Assembly: GCA_028023455.1 (NCBI GenBank)
Contig: JAQFVV010006335.1
Location: 2,404,412 to 2,468,411 of the forward strand
Length of the DNA stretch: 64,000 bases
Source of the DNA: Epiperipatus broadwayi
Taxonomy: Eukaryota > Onychophora > Udeonychophora > Euonychophora > Peripatidae
Direction of reading: 5' to 3'
In this document: one piece after another, positions 46,695 through 63,010 of the stretch
Position numbering within the stretch: the first letter of the stretch is position 1
Layout of the letters: the number at the start of each line of letters is the position of its first letter
The notes under the pieces: generated by a model
Told to the model about the DNA's origin: nothing
Seen by the model: only the letters and a program-made list of their open reading frames with translations
The model's database searches: none
Program-made: the position numbers and the translations under genes

Positions 46695-47003
46695 TTCAAT
46701 ATTTTACATTATTGTGTCAGATTTCTATACATTTTTGTAAACTGTTTCATATTCTAATAATTATTTACTTAAAAAAGCAACTGGATTTATAAAATACATT
46801 ATATTAGCAAAACCAGGAATCTAATATATAAATAGGATAATAAATTCTATCCAAATTCAGTTTAAAAGTACAGGCAATAAAGTATTATAATCAACAACTT
46901 TATCATTATTATTAATAGTTTGGCTGTTTATAATATTTATTGTAACATAATTTATGATTGGTATGTTTTCTTGTCAACTTTTGAATCACTTTTAAGTTAG
47001 AAT
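46695..47003. other. A+T-rich DNA, nothing recognised
   Basis: No features seen. Confidence 0.5.
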
Positions 47004-47730
47004 GAAAATTTTAAATCAAGTTTTCATGGATTCATATTCAATAGAATTGTTTCAAACCTAGTATATAAATAAGAAATACAAGAGAAATCCATATAAGACA
47101 CTGTTTTTTTCATTAGGTAAAAAGTCTCTTAAATATGGAAAAAAAAAGCACGAAAATATTGAATATTGTATAATTGAATTTAAAATGTATTCTTAGAACT
47201 TTAATATGTTTTAAGTAAGGTATGAGAATATGGTATAGAGATTTTGAGCTTTAAAATTATAGTTATAATAACATTTTAAAATTGAAATTTACTGGATTTA
47301 AATACAATAGAATTACTTCAATTTTGATATATAAATATGAAATGCCAGACAAATCCATCTGGGACACTTATTATTTTTTAAAGTCACCTAGATTTTTATA
47401 TATGGAAATAGGGTGGGAAAGTATTGAATACTTTGATATCAAAGTTAAAAATATGTTTTTAGAACATTAATATATTTTAAGTAATACTTATGAGAGAATG
47501 GTATAGAGATATTTTTTGATAATAACATTTTAAAATTGAGGTTTAATAGACTTAAGTTCAATATAATTGATTGAAATTTTATACATTTTTTAAAGTTTTT
47601 TACCAAAGTAGTATGACAAAATAATATTTTAGATAAATAACAATATGGAACAGTAGAAGAAGTGGAGTTTTGAATATTTTGCTATGAAATTTAAAAACTG
47701 TTCTTAGAAATCAATGTGTTTTTTTATTTA
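47004..47730. repeat. Tandem repeat, about 260-bp unit, 2.8 copies
   Basis: Units start near 47,004, 47,271 and 47,525. Each begins with ATTTTAAA(A/T)T, then a 'GGATT...TTCAATA...AATT' block. Each then has AAATATGGAA or its variants, a TATTGAATA block, and TTCTTAGAA near the end. Divergence between copies is substantial. No coding function is apparent; open frames here are short. Confidence 0.75.
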
Positions 47731-47896
47731 TGTTAAAATAAGAAAACCCTGTTTACAATGTAGTTTTGTTAAGCTATTTTTTTTCAAATAAAAAGAAAAA
47801 AGGCTAAACAGAAACCTAAGTTAGTTATTGATTTACTGTACATATATAATTAAGTGCACATACTAAATATAATACTTACATTAAGAATATAAATAT

Positions 47897-47976
47897 TAAC
47901 TTACTTTAGTAATATATATATAAACATTTATAAATACATAACTTACTTTAGTAATATATATATAAACATTTATAAA
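47897..47976. repeat. 42-bp tandem duplication
   Basis: TAACTTACTTTAGTAATA with a (TA)n run and TAAACATTTATAAA is repeated once with period 42. Confidence 0.9.
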
Positions 47977-48345
47977 CACATATATTATTATGTACACATA
48001 CTAAATTGACATACAGGTGATCATCAACTTTTTATCTCTTTTTTTTTTTAATAAAAAGTTATGTAATATATTGTATCTTTTTGCTCTCTTATGAAATAAT
48101 AAATTGTATAAAAGTAGAATGAATGAAAGTCAAGAACTACCTGTATACATCAGGGTTATATATATTAACTTATAGCACAAATATCTAGTGATATATGTAT
48201 ATCAATTATAAGTGTCCAGTCAATTTAAATGCAATATAGTCTAGAATTTTTACTTAATGTGCCAATATTAAAATGTTAAAAGTAATACACATAAAAAATG
48301 TTTTAAAGTAAATGCCATCTTTTACCATGATCTAAAAAAAAAAAA

Positions 48346-48547
48346 TAATAATAATTGTTTTTACAAGTGTGCAATTGGGATCTTTAGATTTAACTTCAAA
48401 TAAAAACATGAGGTATTCAGAAATTAATTAATTCAATCCCTTTTTATAAAAATAGGGATTGACTTAATTAATTTTTATCCCCTCATGCATTTATTTCAAG
48501 TTAAATCTAAAAAAACCTCAATTGTTGTTAAAGAAACAATTATTTTT
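48346..48547. mobile_element. Foldback/MITE-like element
   Basis: Arms 48,346-48,446 and 48,453-48,547 are inverted copies with high identity: AATAATTGTTT ends, CAATTG, TTTAGATTTAACTT, CATGAGG, AATTAATTAA and TCAATCCC blocks. The loop is about six bases. Roughly 200 bp, no coding capacity; probably a MITE. Confidence 0.8.
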
Positions 48548-49173
48548 GTTGGTTTTAGTGCACGGTAAATGAAAACATTTAATTTAAAATATTTTTTTTC
48601 TATTATTGGCATTAAAATTAACAAGCTTAAAATTTTATAAAGTAATAAAGTCGCTTTTATAGTTATATCATTATAATATCACTATCCTTTTTTATCCAAA
48701 TAACACTTTTTTGTTTTTTAAATATATAGTGACTTATATAATATTTTATTCAATATTAAAATGTTATTTTTATTTTTTTACATTCAATACAAATTTAATT
48801 TTAGTTTCTTAATTCTGTGTTAGTCTTCATTAATCAATTGTCTTTAAATATCATATATTAATAATTATTATTGTGTTTAAATAATTCTAAAAAAGAAAAA
48901 AAAAGATTTTTTTTTCATATTTTTCTAAATTTTTTATACATTTTAATTATTTTAGACAAAAATCGAAAATTCAATATTTTTTTTCTTTTATAAAATAATT
49001 TCATATATGTAATAAATTAGTTTTTAATCTAGTTTAAAATTAAAAAGTCAAAACAAAATAGACATTCATTGTTATAGCTTTAAATACCCCATTCTTCTCA
49101 ACCTCAACAGCATATAAAAAAGATCATTACCATCATCTATATAAATTATATAGATGATATAATATATTATATA
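48548..49173. other. A+T-rich DNA, nothing recognised
   Basis: Ends in a small palindrome around CATCTATATAAATTATATAGATG (49,133-49,155). Confidence 0.5.
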
Positions 49174-49272
49174 GAGGTGATGTGGAGAAGAGAAGCTAAA
49201 GATCAAAAAAGATAGATTGAATTTGGAGTGGTCTTCATCCTGATGTGGATTGATAATGGTTGACCGTGATGA
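49174..49272 (+). mobile_element. 3' terminal fragment of the RTE-like LINE
   Basis: GATGTGGAGAAGAGAAGCTAAA and the following 80 bp match the last part of the + strand LINE at 57,938-58,030, including CTTCATCCTG and TTGATAATGGTTGA. It is a strongly 5'-truncated third copy of the same family and supports the 3' boundary of the two long copies. Confidence 0.8.
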
Positions 49273-50091
49273 CGTTGCTATAGATTATCTATACATACAA
49301 ATTTATGTTGTTTTGAAAATTATTATTTTGTAATGAAAAAATAAAATCATCAGTGCAGTTTTTTTCACTCATGCCTTAAATTACTTAGATTTGAAGAATT
49401 CATTTGTATAGAATTATTTAAGTACATTGTAAAGTGTTATAGAGATTTAGTATAATGGCTCAATCTCATATTTGCATTTGCATGTATACATATTTATTTT
49501 GATATGATAGGTTTTATATGGGGGAAAATTTTAATCTACTTAAAATGGAGATGTACATTTATAAAAAGGTTGGTACAATATATAAAAAAATATTCCAAGA
49601 TTCTAATGTAAACATCAAAAGGTCAAGCATATACCTGCATTTCTTAGCTTCCTAAGCCATTCCATTTGTCCACATACTAGCATTAATTGCAAATGGTTAC
49701 TTGGTTAAAATACAGATATGAACATTGTATGTTTTTTATTATAATTCTACCAATGTTTTGTCAAAGCGTTGACAACCAAAAAAAAAAAAAACAATGAATA
49801 TTAAAAAATATAAAACATACTCATTCTTAGTTTAACAGTGTCACAAGAGTTATTTGGAGACTTTAAGTTCAGAAGATATAAATATTATCTTATCATAAAT
49901 GAAAAGTGATCACATCGATGGAAATAATAGTGTTAAAATGTTTAGAATACTAGAAACAATGTTAAGCAGAGTATAAAAAAGTGTATATTTGTTTTTTTAA
50001 TATCTTTGTCAAACTGGTATTTGAATTGTAAAATCTTTCTCAACGTAAATGAATATATATTTTAATGAGTGTATATGTACTTACATAAATT

Positions 50092-50126
<35 letters not shown>

Positions 50127-51235
50127 AGTTGGGGCCTAATCAATGTAAAAATCTTATAATAAATAGATGATTTAATATTTACTGTTCAAACATATTTTGT
50201 TGATAATTTTTATTTATAGTAATTCTTTAGTGCCTAAATGTTACTTTTTTGTAATTGTTTTCATATATTTCATCATTTGAATATATTTATGTTTATGCTC
50301 TTTTATATTTTGTTGATTATTAAAAAAAACAAGCATCAGTCAAATATCTATTTACTGTGGATTGCATTAGCATATATATATATTTCAGTATTATATGTAC
50401 TGTATTCATTCATTTTGTTTATATTATTTTTTTAAAACTATTTGTTTTAATATTTATAATTTACTGTTACATTTCAAAGATAAAAAATGTATTTTTCTAT
50501 TCTGTGAAAGTTGTATATTTTCTTTAAGATTTAGATATTAAAACAACTATTTTCTATTACCGATTATATTCTTTTATTATTTGACACTAATATTTAAATA
50601 ATATTTTTATTTAGCACATAATGGGTTAGATTTATTATTATATACCAAAATTTGTTGATTTTAGTAATTGTTGTAAATTTGTTTTCTTTTCAGCTTGTTT
50701 TATATGTTATAAAAAGCCTTAAATTGTTTTTAAAAAGCAGGTCTCAGAAAACTATTGCTGAAGATCAAAACTCATGTTTTTCCTAGTTTTAATCAGCCCA
50801 TACTAAGAATAGTTTGTATCATTTAAATAATGTTTCATGATAGTATAGAAATTGCTATAATCTTTGAATTTTCATGACCAAAAGTAAAGGATTGTTGCGG
50901 CTCGGCCATCTATTTGTTCACAATGGAAGTATTAAATAATAGTGACATGCGCATATCACAATGATGCTAAAATAAATTGATAACATTTTGAATGTTGTTG
51001 ACATTAATTCATAATTGATTACTTGATGTATTACTTATATTAGAGCACAGAAATTAAAGAACTTAAAAAGCCACATTTTTTTTATACTCAATTAATTTAC
51101 TAATGGGATTTTTGCATTAACAACAACATGTTTCATTTTAATTGTATTATTTAAACTCAGGATACACACAAGTAATACTTAGATAATGATAGCCAATTTA
51201 TCTGACATATTAATTCATAAATTTAACCTTTCGTC
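49273..51235. other. A+T-rich DNA with one (AT)n tract
   Basis: (AT)n at about 50,094-50,124. No gene or transposon recognised. Confidence 0.5.
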
Positions 51236-54200
51236 AATTAAATATATGTATTACTTCATCATCACCTATTATTAATCCATGACAGGATAAAAGTTTTGCT
51301 CATGTTCAATCCATCTTCTGATCTCTGCCCTCTCTTTTCCACATCACCCCTGCACAATTTCTTATTTCATCCATCCATCTCTTTGTGTGATCTTTTTTTG
51401 GGTTTTTAACAATCTCTTGGAATCCAGTTTAAAATTTCATTCACCCATCTCTTCTAGTCTCTTCTAGAAATATGTGCAGCCCAATTCCACTTTAGTCTTT
51501 TAATTCTTTTAATGATATCAGTAATATCTGCTTGTTTTCTTACTCATGTAATGTATTTTCAATCATTTCTTGTTACTCCTACCATTTATTTCTTCATACT
51601 TTTGGAATGATCTGAAGTCTCTATGTTGCTGTTCTATTAAGTATCCAAGTCTCAGATGCATAAATAAGAACTGGTAAAACCCATTTATTAAATTCATTAT
51701 TTTCAAATACACAGGCATATTAACTTTTAATATTAAGTTGTCTGTACCAAATCACTCAAACCAAATGTAATTCTATTACTAACTTCATCATTATATTTCC
51801 ATCTATGGTAATGATCTGACAAAGGTATTTGTAGTTGTTAAGATTTTCTAACTCATCATAAACAATTTTTGTTTTCAACTTTTGAGAAAATTCATTGAGT
51901 GTTACTTTAGTCTTTTTAACATTTACCTATAGTCATATTTTTTCTCTCCTATTATAACACTAGCAATATTTCCTAAAGCTCTGAAACATTATTTGCAAAA
52001 ACAACTACATCCTCTGAAAAATCTAAATGACATTAATAATCTCCATTTATTTTTTACTCCTTTCACTTCTCATTTTAATCCAGAAAATACATCTTGCAGC
52101 ACTGCTATTAAAAGTTTTGGAGATATGAGATCACCTGTTTTACATCTTTTTTAATGTTAATTTTTTAGTATCATTATATAATATAATTGCTGCTGTTGCA
52201 TGTTTATACATATTTTTCAGAATATCACAATATCCTGGGTCTATACCCTGATGACTGAATGCTTTAATCATTGCAGAATTGCTTATAGAATCAAATGCCT
52301 TTTTTATAATCTACAAATCCAAAGCATAATGGCAACTTATATTCAATGGTTATTCTATAACTTCTCTTAATACATGGATATGATCTATTGTACTAAAATC
52401 ACTTTTAAAGCAGGTTTTTTTTAGTTGGTTGAAATCCAATGTTCTGTGTAGACAAGTTTGTAATTATCCTGGTAAAATTTTGTATAACATTGATTAAAAA
52501 ACTGACAAATCTATAATTTTTAATTTCTTCTCTACAACCTTTTTAAAATATTAATATTAATATTGCATTCTTCTAATCACCTGGTACATTTTTATCCTTT
52601 AGACATTGGGTATATAACTTTGCCATAAAATTTTCTATTTCTTCTTCTGTTTCTTTTAACCATTCCAAATTGCTTCTTCAAGCCTCTTACATTTCAGCAT
52701 TTCTGATGTTTTTCTTTGTCTCACACATCAAAATAAAATATATGATAAAATGTTTAATACTTATCAGAAAATAAGAAATTTGACTTTATTTGATAGATAT
52801 TGTTGTTTATAACTGAAATAAATTTTAAATGTTCACATTTTTTTCTGTAAATATTAAAAAAATGAGACTGTAATCAAAACAACAACATTATATTCTGTTT
52901 ATAAAATCAATTAAATATTTCTTAATTTTTATTATTTTTAAACATTTGAAACAAATAATTATTTATTTCTCTTATATCTAACAAATTATGTTTAAATGTT
53001 TAAATTTTTTTAATATTTATTGCAACATTACCATATTTTCTTTACTCGCAAATAAAGTAATTTGTTTATGTCATAGCTTGTCTTCTAATTTGCTTCAGGC
53101 CATATTTATGTTAGTTGCTAATATAATGTTATATTTTTGAAAATAAAGTATTTCAAGTCAAAATAAGTTACTAAATAATTTACATTTCTTGATATCTAAT
53201 AAATATAGTGTAAATTATTTTTAAAAAATATCTAAAACCATAATATATTTGTAAATAAACATGTTTTTGCATCATTGGAAACTGCAATGTTATAAAATGC
53301 TGAACATTTTATAGCCTTGGCAAGAGGCAATGACCAAACATGTCAGGGCAGGGCTTATATCTATTGTAAGAGTGGGAATTTTGAATTGCCTGCCTTTTGA
53401 TGCACTTTATTTTGGAAAAAAATATTATAGTAAAATATACCATTTTAAACGCATTTTAATGTATAATGCTTACAAAAAAATTCACTAGGGTGCAAATTGG
53501 CCAAAAGATAAAATAATTTGGGTTTACTCCTCCAAAAGTTAATATATGAATTATAATTCCATATTTATCTAAAACATTTTCCCTCTTCATAAATTTAAAT
53601 GTATGTCTCACTTCAGCATTTAAAATCCTGGACAATTCAGAAGATATAATAGATATAGGAAAATTTTAACTTTATAACTATATGATGTCATCTTTCTTTT
53701 TAGTAACATTCCTGACTTTTTTTTATTGCAGATGTAGTTTCACACCAATACCAAAGTGTTTTATTTTACATTCTTGTAGCCATTATACTTTTTGCAGCAT
53801 TTCTTGTTGTTGTACTTTCTTATATCATTATCAACCCTTTTTGCATCTTATACAAAATTTGAGATATTCACTCTTTCTTCATGCATCATTTTTATATAAC
53901 ATTACATTCATTATTTTCTTCATAAATCCTCTAGTCTCAGTAAAAAGTATATTGTTTCAATTGCTGTTTTTTTTTTCTACCAGCTATTTTTGTTGCAGTT
54001 TTAAGAGTGTATCAGTTATTTTTCTATCAAGTCCTATTAAATCTGAATCATGCTCAAAATCTATTAATATTTAAAAATGATTTGTATGTTCTAATTTAAA
54101 TTTATTAGAATGTTTCAGAAAAATATGAATATAATATATAAATAATGTTTTTCTTAATAATTTTGCCTCTCTAATTTGCATTAATGTGTATCTTGATCTT

Positions 54201-55066
54201 ACTAATTGATGATCATTTCCATTGTTGAATTTATTAAGAAAAATTCCAGTCTTGAAATATATATTTTCTGTTAGTCAAAATATAATCCAATTCTTCCTTT
54301 ACATGCTTTCTTGTCTATTACCTTTTAACATTTTTCTCAAAAAAAAAAAAAGAATTAATAATATAAAGCTTTTATTTTTCTGCAAACTCCACAAGTATAA
54401 GTCATCTCTCTCTCTCTCTCATTTCTATTATCATAACCAAATTTACTTATAACACTTTTATTTTTCATTTGTGTACCAATTCTAGAATTAGTCTCCCATA
54501 CCAATTTTAAAATGTTGTTCAGTAATAACCAAAAATCTTTTATATGGTCATATAAAAATCTTCTACTACTTCATCACTATGAGAACTTGTTGGGCATAAA
54601 CCTAAATTATCTGCATTTGATATTTGCTATTAAATAAAATAATAAATCGTGCCATTCTGTCCACTACATCGTCAATCTCCACAATGTTATTCTTTCACTT
54701 TTTATTTTAATGAATCCTACTCTACTTGTAATTTTAATATTTGTGCCTTTGTAGTAGAGTATATGACCATTTTATAAATCAATTACTTCATCATTTTTCT
54801 AATATCATAAAGTCCAATAATGTCTCATTTTATAAAAGATAGTTCTTCCATTTCTCAGAATCTTCCTTCACTTAAAAGTGATCTGCAGTTAATGTTATCA
54901 ACAAATGGCCACCTGTGTCAACAATCAGGAAATTCCTAGCATCCTCCATCTTTAACCAACAACTGATGCCTTGGCTGGTGAATTTACATCCACCTGGGAA
55001 TAAGAGTATGCTTTATTTTTATCTGTCTTCATTGAATATATCTATGAGAAAAAATATCATTCACAC
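51236..55066 (-). mobile_element. RTE-like non-LTR retrotransposon, minus-strand copy
   Basis: Aligned by eye with the + strand copy at 55,078-58,030, this is its reverse image from 5' noncoding region (near 54,900-55,066) to 3' end (51,236). It carries the endonuclease part (54,870-53,690), RT part (52,720-51,900) and C-terminal WAGHI-like region (about 51,430). At the RT active site it reads FSEDVVVFANN (near 52,010). Many stops and small indels are present. A segment of about 0.8 kb (52,725-53,515) has no counterpart in the other copy. Long + strand open frames (for example 53,682-54,074) are antisense images. Confidence 0.82.
52725..53515. other. Insertion within the minus-strand LINE
   Basis: Not alignable with the + strand LINE copy, so probably inserted later (or lost from the other copy). 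A+T-rich, with a GC-richer stretch at 53,310-53,400 and a small hairpin ATAAAATG...CATTTTAT. The identity is unknown. Confidence 0.55.
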
Positions 55067-55077
55067 CATGAGTGTAT

Positions 55078-58027
55078 GTGTAAATGATAAATATTTTCTA
55101 ATAATTATACAATTATGACAGACAAAAATAAATCATGGCCCCAGGATGCTGTAAAGTCACCAACCATGGCAGCAGCTGGAGGAAAAATGCAGAGGGTGCT
55201 AAGACTCCCTTGATTGTGGACCCAGGTTGCCATTTGTTGACAACTTTTTTATTTAGGTACTTATAACTTCAGATCACATTTAAGTGAAGGAAGATTGTAA
55301 GAATTAGAAGAAGAACTGTCTTATATTAAATGGGACATTATTGGAGTTTGTGGAGTTAGAAGAAAAGGTAAAGAAACAATTGATTTAAAAAGTGGACATG
55401 TACTCTATTATAAATGCACAAATATTGGAAAATACAAATGGAGTAGGATTCATTATAAATAAAAAGTGGAAGAACAACATTGTTGAGATTGATGGTGTAT
55501 TGGACAGAGTGGCAAGATTAGTTATACAAGTTAATAGCAGATACAAAATGCAGATAATTCAGGTTTATGTTCCAAAAAGTTCTCATAGTGAAGAAGTAGT
55601 AGAAGATTTTTATATGGATGAACAATAGGCTTTTGATCAGAGTAAAAAAAAAAACATTTTAAAATTGTTATGGGTACCTTTAAGACAAGAATTGGTAAAC
55701 AAATGAAGGATGAAAGTGCTGTAGGTAATTTTGGTTATAGTAATAGAAATGAGAGGGGGCATAGAATTGTGGAGTTTGCAGAAAAATAAAAACTTTATAT
55801 TATGAACTCTTTTTTTGAGAAAAATGTTAAAAGGAAATGGACATGGAAGCATCCAAATGAAGATACAGCAGAATTGGATTATATTTTGACTAACAGAAAA
55901 TACATATTTCAAGATTTTAATGTTGTTAATAAATTTAACACAGGAATTGATCATCGATTAGTAAGATGTAAGATACGTGTTAATGCAAAGCTGGAGAGAC
56001 AAAAATTATTACAAAAAACAATATTTATAGTTGATATTCCTAATCTTCAGAAACATTCTAATGAATTTAAATTAAAACTTACAAATCAGTTTCAAGCATC
56101 AGTAGATTTTGAACATGATTCAAATTTAAATGAAATTAATATGAAAATAACTGATAAACATTTGATAACTGTAACAAAGGTAGATGTTTGAAAAAAGCAG
56201 CAATTGCCCAATAAAATTTCGACTGAGACTAGAGAATTTATGAAGAAAAGAAGGAATATGAAAATATATAAAAATGATGCATTAAAAAGGATTGAAATAT
56301 CTCGAATTTTATAAAATTGTGCGAAAAGAGTTGAAAATGATATAAGAAAGTATAACTGTGTAATAGCATGGAAAGCTGGAGAGGAGAATAAAAGTCTCAA
56401 GAGTGTAAAACAACATTTTGGTATAGGTAGGAAATTTGCAATAAGAAAATAAAATGGAATTATTACTAAAAACAGAGATGACATTATGAAAGGGATAGAA
56501 GACTTTTATCAAGAATTATATAGTAATAAAGAACAAGTACCTCATATATCTAATACGTCTTCAGAATTGCTCAGAATTTTAAATGAAGAAGTGAGACATG
56601 CAATTAAATGTATGAAGAAAGGAAAGGCTCCAGGTAATCATGTAATTATAATTGATATATTAAAAGAAGTAGGTGAAGAAATTGATTTTTTTTTTAGAAA
56701 AGTTATATACCAAATGTCTAAATGATAAAGATGTACCAGATAATTGAAAGAATGCAGTTTTAATATTTTAAAAAAGTGATAAAGAAGATATTAAAAATTA
56801 GAGACCCATTAGCCTTTTATCAGTTTTATACAAAAAATTTTAACAAGATAATTACAACTCTTCTAGAGAGAACGTTGGATTTCCACCAAGTAAGAGAAAA
56901 AGCTGAATTTAAAAGTAGTTTAGTGCAGTAGATCATATCCAAGTATTGAGAGAAGTTATAGAAAGACAAAATGAATATGAGTTGCCATTATGCTTTGGAT
57001 TTGTAGATTATGAAACGGCATTTGATTGTATAAACTTTCTTCAGTGATTAAAGCATTGGACCATCAAGGTATAGATCCAGGATATTGTCTTATTTTAAAG
57101 AAGATTTATAAAAATGAAACAGCAACAATTAGATTACATAATGATACTGGGAAGGGTGTAAGATTGGGTGACTCTATATCTCCAAAACTTGTTACAACAG
57201 TGCTGCAAGAAATATTTTGTCCATTAAAATGGGAAACTAAAGGAATGAAAATAAATGGAGATTATTTAAGTCATTTAGAATTTGCAAATAATGTAGTTGT
57301 TTTTGAAAATAATGCTTTAAAACTGCAGGAAATGTTTCAGGAGTTATAATATGAATGTAGGACTAAAGATAAATGTTAAAAAGACTAAAGTAATGTTTAA
57401 TGGATTTTCTCAAAGTATGAAAATTAAGATTGATTATGATGAGTTAGAAGAAGTTAACAGTTACAAATGCCTTGGTCATATTTTTAATACATATGGAAAC
57501 AATAGATGAAATTAATCATAGAATTAAACTTAGGTGGAGTGCTTTTGGTAGAAATAACTTGATATTAAAAGGAAATATGTGTTTGAAAAAAACAGTTTTT
57601 AATAAATGTGTTTTACCAATTCTTAATTATGGATCAGAGACTTAGACACTTAATAGAAAAGCAATACAGAGACTTTAGACCACTAAAAAGCATGGAGAGA
57701 TGCATGTTGGGAGTAACAAGAAAATATCGAATACACAATATATGGGTAAGAGAACAAACAGGTGTTACTGACCTCATTGAAAGAATTAAAAGTCTGAAGT
57801 GGTGTTGGGCTGGACATATTGCTAGAAGAGATGATAATAGGTGCACAACTGAAATATTAAACTGGATTCCAAGAAATTGTAAAAGACCCAGAAAGAGACC
57901 ACATGTGAGATGGATGGATGAAATAAGAAAGCGTGCAGGGATGATGTGGAGAAGAGAAGCTAAACATTAGAGGAAATGAATTGAACTTGGAGAGACCTTC
58001 GTCCTGCAGTGAATTGATAATGGTTGA

Positions 58028-58030
<3 letters not shown>
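55078..58030 (+). mobile_element. RTE-like non-LTR retrotransposon, plus-strand copy
   Basis: About 2.95 kb, near full length. Order: 5' noncoding part, apurinic-type endonuclease remnant (IKWDIIGVCGVRR near 55,325; VIQVNSRYKMQIIQVYVPK; ELDYILTNRK and IDHRLVRCKIR near 55,870-55,975), the RT with CMKKGKAPGNH near 56,630, FVDYETAFDCI near 57,010, GVRLGDSISPKL near 57,160 and the active site FANN at 57,281-57,292, then YKCLGHIFNTYGN. The C-terminus reads LKWCWAGHIARRDDNR and RPHVRWMDEI. The usual catalytic Asp pair is replaced by two Asn, and there are many stops, so it is dead. The 3' end GGTTGATGA runs into (TA)n. The RTE-like clade is inferred from domain order and the C-terminal motif. Confidence 0.85.
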
Positions 58031-58062
<32 letters not shown>

Positions 58063-58120
58063 GACCCTCTAAAGGGGCATATATATATATATATATTGTG
58101 ACCCTCTGAAGGGGCACAAG
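58031..58120. repeat. (TA)n tracts with duplicated hairpin TTGTGACCC...GGGGCA
   Basis: TATATTGTGACCCTCTAAAGGGGCA occurs at about 58,057 and again at about 58,093 with one change; each sits after a (TA)n run. The unit is a near-palindrome. Confidence 0.85.
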
Positions 58121-58265
58121 GAATTGAGATACTCTGTATCTGTTCTGAATAGTTGTATTGTATTAAAAAAAATGAAATAGCCTTAGAATTTAAAATTTTT
58201 TGCTGGAAATTGTTTAAAGCTTTCGATGTTGATTGCTTATGCATTTTATTAACCACTTTAGCAGC

Positions 58266-62814
<4,549 letters not shown>

Positions 62815-62861
<47 letters not shown>
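62815..62861. repeat. (AT)n microsatellite
   Basis: About 23 AT units ending in the junction motif TTGTAAC. Confidence 0.95.
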
Positions 62862-62863
<2 letters not shown>

Positions 62864-63010
62864 AACACTATGGGGAAATATAGGACCATACCTGGTCTAA
62901 TGGTCACCAGTACATGAAGGTCATCCATCCTAAATTGATTAGCCATTTGTAACTCTACAGAAAATTAGGATTTAAACCATGATGGATCTAAGGAATTGTA
63001 TTTTTATCTT
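62862..63010 (+). mobile_element. tRNA-like SINE copy
   Basis: Box A-like TGGTCTAATGGT (near 62,895) and box B-like GGATTTAAACC (near 62,970) about 77 bp apart. The flanking CTCTACAGAAAATTAGG matches CTCTATAAATTTTCTAGG of the minus-strand copy at 6,483-6,600. The box A resembles that of Glu-type tRNAs. The element end is not defined. Confidence 0.5.

Noticed and set aside
53682-54074. A 130-codon + strand frame rich in Phe, Cys and Ser
   Set aside because: It is antisense to the minus-strand LINE; an equivalent antisense frame (56,092-56,484, minus) overlies the + strand LINE.
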